From an uncultured Clostridium sp. (lineage in GTDB: Bacteria > Bacillota > Clostridia > Clostridiales > Clostridiaceae), in assembly GCF_937920395.1 (NCBI RefSeq), contig NZ_CALEVF010000383.1, positions 1 to 22,384 of the forward strand: DNA of 22,384 nucleotides. The letters run 5' to 3'. Of the stretch, positions 19,193 to 22,384 are shown one piece after another. The position numbers and the translations under genes are program-made. Positions within the stretch are counted from its first letter, which is position 1, and the number at the start of each line of letters is the position of its first letter. The notes below the pieces were generated by a model, which worked only from the letters and a program-made list of their open reading frames with translations, searched no databases and was not told the origin of the DNA.

Positions 19193-20830
19193 CTAATCTA
19201 AGCTTTTAATATCTTTTAATTCCTTTATGAGTTCTTTATATTTTAAGTCTAATAATTCCACATTGTCTTTTTTACTTGGCATTGAAATTTTTCCTAAAAC
19301 GTCTGAAATTTTATTTTCGATAATTAGCCTTCGATCCTTTTGATTAAAAACTTGTGGTTTATCATTTTGCTTTTCTACATATTCATCATATCCGCCACTA
19401 AAAGCGTCAATTTTATTGTTATTTATTATCATTAAATGATCCGCCACCTCACTTATAAATTTTCTATCATGAGAGACAAATAATATTGTACCTTTAAATT
19501 CTTTTAAAGCAGTTTCAATTGCCTCTGATGAGTAAATATCAAGATAATTTGTAGGTTCATCTAGAATTAGCATATTTATATCACTAGCAAATATTTTTGC
19601 AAAAGATACCTTTACTCTTTCCCCACCACTTAAAAGATTGATTTTTTTATGAATGTCCTCACCTCTAATCAAAAGTCTAGCCAACAATATCCGTACAAGA
19701 GTCTCATCATATACACTATCCTTAAGCACATTTTCAAGTATACTTTTTTCTTCATTAAGTATACTTAAATCTTGACTAAAGTAACCTATCTTTAGAGTAC
19801 TAGAACTACTAATATTTGCGTCTTTCTCTATTATCATAGATATAAGTGTACTTTTGCCACAACCATTATTTCCAATTAAAGCGACCTTCCACCCATTACA
19901 TACCTGAAAGTTTGCATTAACAAATATTTTTCTACTTCCAAAACTTTTGTTAATCCTGCTTCCTTTAATCAAAACTTTACTGTGTAATCTTTCAGTTTTC
20001 TGTATATCAACCTTTGTCATATATATATCTAAAGGTTTATCCTTTATTTCTAATTTCTCAAGCCTAGATTTAAGCGATGTCGCGTTATCTACATTCTTTT
20101 CCGCCTTTTGGTTTCCTAATCTATGAAGTCTTGCTTCAGAATTACCCATACGCTTAGGCGTTTTTCTCATACTATCTTTATGATGTTTTCTATCTACAAT
20201 AGCTTCCTCAAGCCCTTTTTTTTCTCGTATAAACTTAGCATACTCAATGCTTTGTCTTTCCCTTTCTAATTGCTTGTGTTTTTTATAAAAACTGTAGTTT
20301 CCATTATATATTTTAATTTCCCCATTTTCTAACTCAATTATTTTATTACACAATTTATCTAAAAAAAATCTATCATGAGAAATCAGAACCAAAGCACCTT
20401 TATGGGCTAATAACTTTTCCTCTAAAAGTTTAATCCCTTCAATATCTAAATTAGATGTAGGTTCATCCGCAAAAATTATATTTGTTTTCCCACTTAAACT
20501 ATTAGCAATCTTAAGTCTTGTCTTTTCCCCACCACTCATAAAACTGCTCTGATTTAATGGTACCTTAAACAAGCTAGCCACTTGAATGGAAGGCTTTTCA
20601 TCAAAATTATAATCCAACTGAGTTATATAAGAATAACTACCATATATATTCACGTAACCTTCATCTGGAACTAGCTTCTTTGAAAGAATATCCATTAAAG
20701 TTGTTTTCCCAGTTCCATTAAGTCCTACAATTCCTATTTTTTCCTCAGAATTAATCTTTAAACTCTTAATGTCAAAAAGTAATCTATCACCAAAACTTTT
20801 TTTAATATTTCTTATTTGCAAAATTAACAT
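19193..20830 (-). CDS. ABC-F ribosomal protection protein (Vga/Lsa/Vml-like antibiotic resistance class, CplR-like)
   Basis: Soluble tandem ATPase of the ABC-F family (545 residues) without membrane helices. First cassette: Walker A GLNGTGKT 36-43, signature MSGGEK 98-103, Walker B IFADEPTS with Glu123, H-loop SHDR 151-154. Second: GNNGCGKS 320-327, LSGGER 400-405, ILDEPT with Glu425, SHDR 453-456. The linker (about 183-285) is a long helical hairpin with the block KTPKRMGNSEARLH (223-236), as in Vga, Lsa and Vml proteins that displace lincosamides, pleuromutilins and streptogramin A from the ribosome. A C-terminal extension (about 490-545) is present. I recall CplR as the clostridial member; that identity is inferred, not shown. 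The Shine-Dalgarno sequence is buried in a leader hairpin, which supports drug-responsive control. A housekeeping EttA/YdiF-type factor is the alternative. Confidence 0.85.
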   Translation of the reverse strand: MLILQIRNIKKSFGDRLLFDIKSLKINSEEKIGIVGLNGTGKTTLMDILSKKLVPDEGYVNIYGSYSYITQLDYNFDEKPSIQVASLFKVPLNQSSFMSGGEKTRLKIANSLSGKTNIIFADEPTSNLDIEGIKLLEEKLLAHKGALVLISHDRFFLDKLCNKIIELENGEIKIYNGNYSFYKKHKQLERERQSIEYAKFIREKKGLEEAIVDRKHHKDSMRKTPKRMGNSEARLHRLGNQKAEKNVDNATSLKSRLEKLEIKDKPLDIYMTKVDIQKTERLHSKVLIKGSRINKSFGSRKIFVNANFQVCNGWKVALIGNNGCGKSTLISMIIEKDANISSSSTLKIGYFSQDLSILNEEKSILENVLKDSVYDETLVRILLARLLIRGEDIHKKINLLSGGERVKVSFAKIFASDINMLILDEPTNYLDIYSSEAIETALKEFKGTILFVSHDRKFISEVADHLMIINNNKIDAFSGGYDEYVEKQNDKPQVFNQKDRRLIIENKISDVLGKISMPSKKDNVELLDLKYKELIKELKDIKSLD

Positions 20831-20860
20831 AAAAAAACCCCTCCTTTTTTCCTGGAGAGG
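20831..20860 (-). promoter_or_regulatory. Attenuator hairpin covering the ABC-F ribosome-binding site
   Basis: On the minus strand CCTCTCC (20860-20854), a 9-nt loop, then GGAGGGG (20844-20838), giving seven pairs with one G-U, followed at once by seven T residues (20837-20831) and the ATG at 20830. The 3' arm is the ribosome-binding site. The same structure can thus act as an intrinsic terminator and as a translation block. Confidence 0.75.
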
Positions 20861-20961
20861 ATAAAATTCGCACTAAAAAAACATATCAAAATAGTATTCT
20901 AAAGAATCCTTTACTAATACCAAAAAAATATAAACCTAGTGTACCTCTATCCCATCCAAAA
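20850..20961 (-). promoter_or_regulatory. Candidate antiterminator pairing in the ABC-F leader
   Basis: Minus-strand TTTTGGATGGGATA (20961-20948) can pair with TATCCTCTCCAGGA (20863-20850): ten Watson-Crick pairs, three G-U and one mismatch. The second segment includes the whole 5' arm of the attenuator hairpin, so the two structures exclude each other. The intervening loop holds a small hairpin (20894-20920: GTATT/AATAC and TAAAG/CTTTA). Pairing was worked out by eye, without energy calculation. Confidence 0.55.
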
Positions 20962-21039
20962 CTATAAAATTCCGCATTAAAAACAAACCCTTTAAAGGTT
21001 TAAATTTTCATGTAAATAAATTAGTCCATATAGATAAGA

Positions 21040-21064
21040 TTAGATTCTCATTTCAGTCCACCAT
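21040..21064 (-). other. Two minimal upstream ORFs in the ABC-F leader
   Basis: ATG GTG GAC TGA (21064-21053, Met-Val-Asp) follows AAAGG at short spacing; ATG AGA ATC TAA (21051-21040, Met-Arg-Ile) follows GGTGGA at five bases. Both lie about 30-50 nt into the predicted transcript. Such tiny ORFs occur often by chance; their placement in a switch-like leader is the only support. Confidence 0.3.
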
Positions 21065-21096
21065 TTTCCTTTATTTAATATTGTATATTACCTATA

Positions 21097-21125
21097 ATAT
21101 TATACATAAAGTTACATTGTGTCAA
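21097..21125 (-). promoter_or_regulatory. Promoter of the ABC-F gene
   Basis: Perfect TTGACA at 21125-21120. A perfect TATAAT follows at 15 bases (21104-21099), or TAATAT at the preferred 17 bases (21102-21097). Transcription would begin near 21090, giving an unusually long leader of about 260 nt before the ABC-F ATG. Confidence 0.65.
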
Positions 21126-21264
21126 TACATAATATCTTCTTACAATCGTAACATATGAAAATTTATTTCTTTTCCAATATAAAAAACCAGTAGTTCCATT
21201 AATTAATGGCTCGGCCTTTCCCCCTAATGACTTGTTAAATATTACCTGAGTAACAAATATAAAC

Positions 21265-21300
21265 GTAAAATAGCCCACACCTTAACTTAAGGCATGAGCT
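21265..21300 (-). terminator. Terminator of the GH25-YjgB unit
   Basis: On the minus strand AGCTCATGCCTTA (21300-21288), a 3-nt gap and TAAGGTGTGGGCT (21284-21272) give a 13-bp stem with three G-U pairs, then ATTTTA. On the plus strand the G-U positions become A-C mismatches, so the signal is for the minus strand. It lies ~109 bp past the yjgB stop. Confidence 0.65.
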
Positions 21301-21415
21301 AGATTAAAGGTTTCTTGTCTCCTATTTTAATAATTAAAGAATTTTCACTTATAACATCATTTAATTTATTACCATCAACTGAACCTCAATTGGCTACCTC
21401 TTTAGATATCACCAC
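21299..21415 (-). pseudogene. Possible decayed coding fragment after yjgB
   Basis: One minus-strand frame reads VVISKEVAN, a TGA (21388-21386), then GSVDGNKLNDVISENSLI and IKIGDKKPLI before TAG at 21301-21299. The composition looks protein-like, and the last part loosely resembles the start of a copper-amine-oxidase-like stalk domain. It has no start or ribosome-binding site, overlaps the yjgB end, and stops at the terminator hairpin. It could be a remnant of a lost neighbour or chance. Confidence 0.2.
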
Positions 21416-22110
21416 TCTCGTCCAGAATCATTAGCCATTGAATTAACTGTGCCTTTAGGATATAGTACAGAATAGTGGTCAATTAGAGGATCACTATTGC
21501 TCTTTGATGAGTTGAATACCAGTAATAGTTTATACTCTTTACTTGCAATGTACCCAATAATTTCTTGACCATTAGCTTTTACATCATATGCAGGAGATCC
21601 CAAGGCCTTTTTTACCATAGAAAGAGAAACTTTGCTTATCTTATCGTCAAAAGTTCTGACTTCAAAAATTTGAGATCCTTTGTTAAATCCAAAAACTAGT
21701 TTGTATTTCGTAAACGTGGCATAATTTCCTTTAGCCTTTACTACATAATCGATTTTGTCTGCTTTTTCTAACTTTTCGTATACAGTATCAATATTAGTAG
21801 TTTTAGCAGGGAAATCAGAGTTAATGACTTTTCCTTGTTTTGCTAAGTTGAAAATGTTTGTAATAAGTGTTTTCTGAGAATCATTTTTTATATTTGAGGT
21901 ATTATTAACAAGGTTACCTGCAGGTTGTTTAGTAGTTGACTTAGCTACAGTGGTACCTGTATTATTTGCTGTACTCTTAGTTGTACTATTGGCTGTATTA
22001 TTTGTATTTTTAATTACAGCTTTGGGTGTGCTTGAGCATCCTACCATAATAGTTAAAATTAAGGCTGGTACTAGCAAAATTTTTAAGAACTTTTCAAGTA
22101 TTGATATCAT
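21409..22110 (-). CDS. yjgB: YjgB-family lipoprotein (DUF4309)
   Basis: Predicted extracytoplasmic lipoprotein of 233 residues. The N-terminus has a lysine (Lys7), a hydrophobic stretch and the lipobox-like MVGC with Cys25 as the lipidated residue. Residues 26-80 are a low-complexity Thr/Asn/Ser linker. From about 83 to the end it matches Bacillus YjgB as I recall it, including NLAKQGKVINSDFPAKTTNID, YVVKAKGNYATFTKY, VFGFNKGSQIFEVR and the C-terminal HYSVLYPKGTVNSM and SGREW. Function of the family is unknown. The ATG has a perfect AGGAGG six bases upstream. It begins 29 bp after the GH25 stop, so the two genes are probably co-transcribed and both act at the cell wall. Confidence 0.85.
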   Translation of the reverse strand: MISILEKFLKILLVPALILTIMVGCSSTPKAVIKNTNNTANSTTKSTANNTGTTVAKSTTKQPAGNLVNNTSNIKNDSQKTLITNIFNLAKQGKVINSDFPAKTTNIDTVYEKLEKADKIDYVVKAKGNYATFTKYKLVFGFNKGSQIFEVRTFDDKISKVSLSMVKKALGSPAYDVKANGQEIIGYIASKEYKLLLVFNSSKSNSDPLIDHYSVLYPKGTVNSMANDSGREW

Positions 22111-22139
22111 AATAATCCTCCTCTTTATTCTATTTTAAT

Positions 22140-22384
22140 TTAAAATCCATTTAAATGAAGTAACTTTATTTGAGCTGAATAATCAACGAACGATGTATCC
22201 ATATCCACGCTGGTATTTATTCCTTTTACTGTGCCAGTTGAACTATACTGCCACATTCTAACTATACCTGTATATGTAGTGGAATTCGCATACTGTGCCA
22301 CCCAGTGATCATAAGAAGTAAGCATTTTGTCATCTAAAACTGATGTAAACCAGTACTTACTAGTATATATCATAGGATAGTATC
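22140..22384 (-). CDS. GH25 muramidase (lysozyme), C-terminal end only
   Basis: Only the last 81 codons are present; the frame is open to the right edge and the true start is outside the window. The fragment reads YYPMIYTSKYWFTSVLD, HWVAQYANST, RMWQYSSTGTVKGINTSV and DMDTSFVDY, the characteristic end of the glycosyl hydrolase family 25 barrel (Trp-Gln-Tyr strand and Val-Asp-x-Asp near the C-terminus). GH25 enzymes cut the MurNAc-GlcNAc bond of peptidoglycan. The catalytic Asp/Glu pair lies in the missing N-terminal part, so activity cannot be judged. No cell-wall-binding repeat follows the catalytic domain; any such repeats would have to be N-terminal. Confidence 0.88.
   Translation of the reverse strand, partial: YYPMIYTSKYWFTSVLDDKMLTSYDHWVAQYANSTTYTGIVRMWQYSSTGTVKGINTSVDMDTSFVDYSAQIKLLHLNGF

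Noticed and set aside
19193..20830. Reading the ABC-F protein as an ABC transporter ATPase or as an ATP-driven efflux pump
   Set aside because: Two cassettes in one chain joined by the long helical linker, no membrane domain and no permease nearby: it is an ABC-F translation factor.
21075..21278. 67-codon open frame on the minus strand starting with GTG
   Set aside because: Its start lies inside the terminator hairpin, it has no ribosome-binding site, and its end overlaps the ABC-F promoter; no family is recognised.
1..22384. tRNA, rRNA, CRISPR array, insertion sequence or prophage
   Set aside because: No cloverleaf or rRNA blocks, no regularly spaced repeats, and no transposase, integrase or phage structural gene. 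The GH25 fragment alone does not indicate a prophage.

Overview
The window is AT-rich, and every gene I can support lies on the minus strand. The protein sequences and the gene order murB / rapZ-yvcK-whiA-ytoI-like-dnaE beside uvrBA and uvrC are typical of Clostridium sensu stricto (Firmicutes, Clostridia). That assignment rests on synteny and protein character recalled from knowledge; no search was run. Most of the window is core chromosome, and the accessory part is the right-hand 4-5 kb.

Reading in the direction of transcription (right to left). (1) 22384-21272: the C-terminal end of a GH25 muramidase, then a YjgB/DUF4309 lipoprotein closed by a terminator. (2) 21125-18580: a promoter, a ~260-nt structured leader, an ABC-F ribosome-protection protein and a small unrecognised secreted protein, followed by a strong terminator. 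(3) 18470-17667: a 7-TM-like protein of the Amj alternative lipid II flippase family. (4) 17471-12495: uvrB-uvrA behind a consensus sigma-A promoter and a perfect Gram-positive LexA/SOS box, ended by a terminator. (5) 12463-9249: a membrane FHA protein, a SEDS glycosyltransferase and a class B PBP in a tight cluster, ended by a 23-bp palindrome. (6) 9065-7200 uvrC and 7041-6019 murB with its terminator. (7) 5878-1: the rapZ-yvcK-whiA-ytoI-like-dnaE operon, with dnaE running off the left edge.

Two themes dominate. One is cell-wall synthesis and its control: MurB, SEDS/PBP pair, FHA protein, Amj, YvcK, RapZ, WhiA and GH25. The other is DNA replication and repair: UvrA, UvrB, UvrC and DnaE.

The most interesting unexplained structure is the leader of the ABC-F gene. 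A GC-rich hairpin contains the Shine-Dalgarno sequence, is followed by seven U residues and then directly by AUG. Its 5' arm can instead pair over 14 positions with a segment about 85 nt upstream. This is a complete candidate terminator/antiterminator switch, with minimal upstream ORFs near the start of the transcript, consistent with antibiotic-responsive attenuation.
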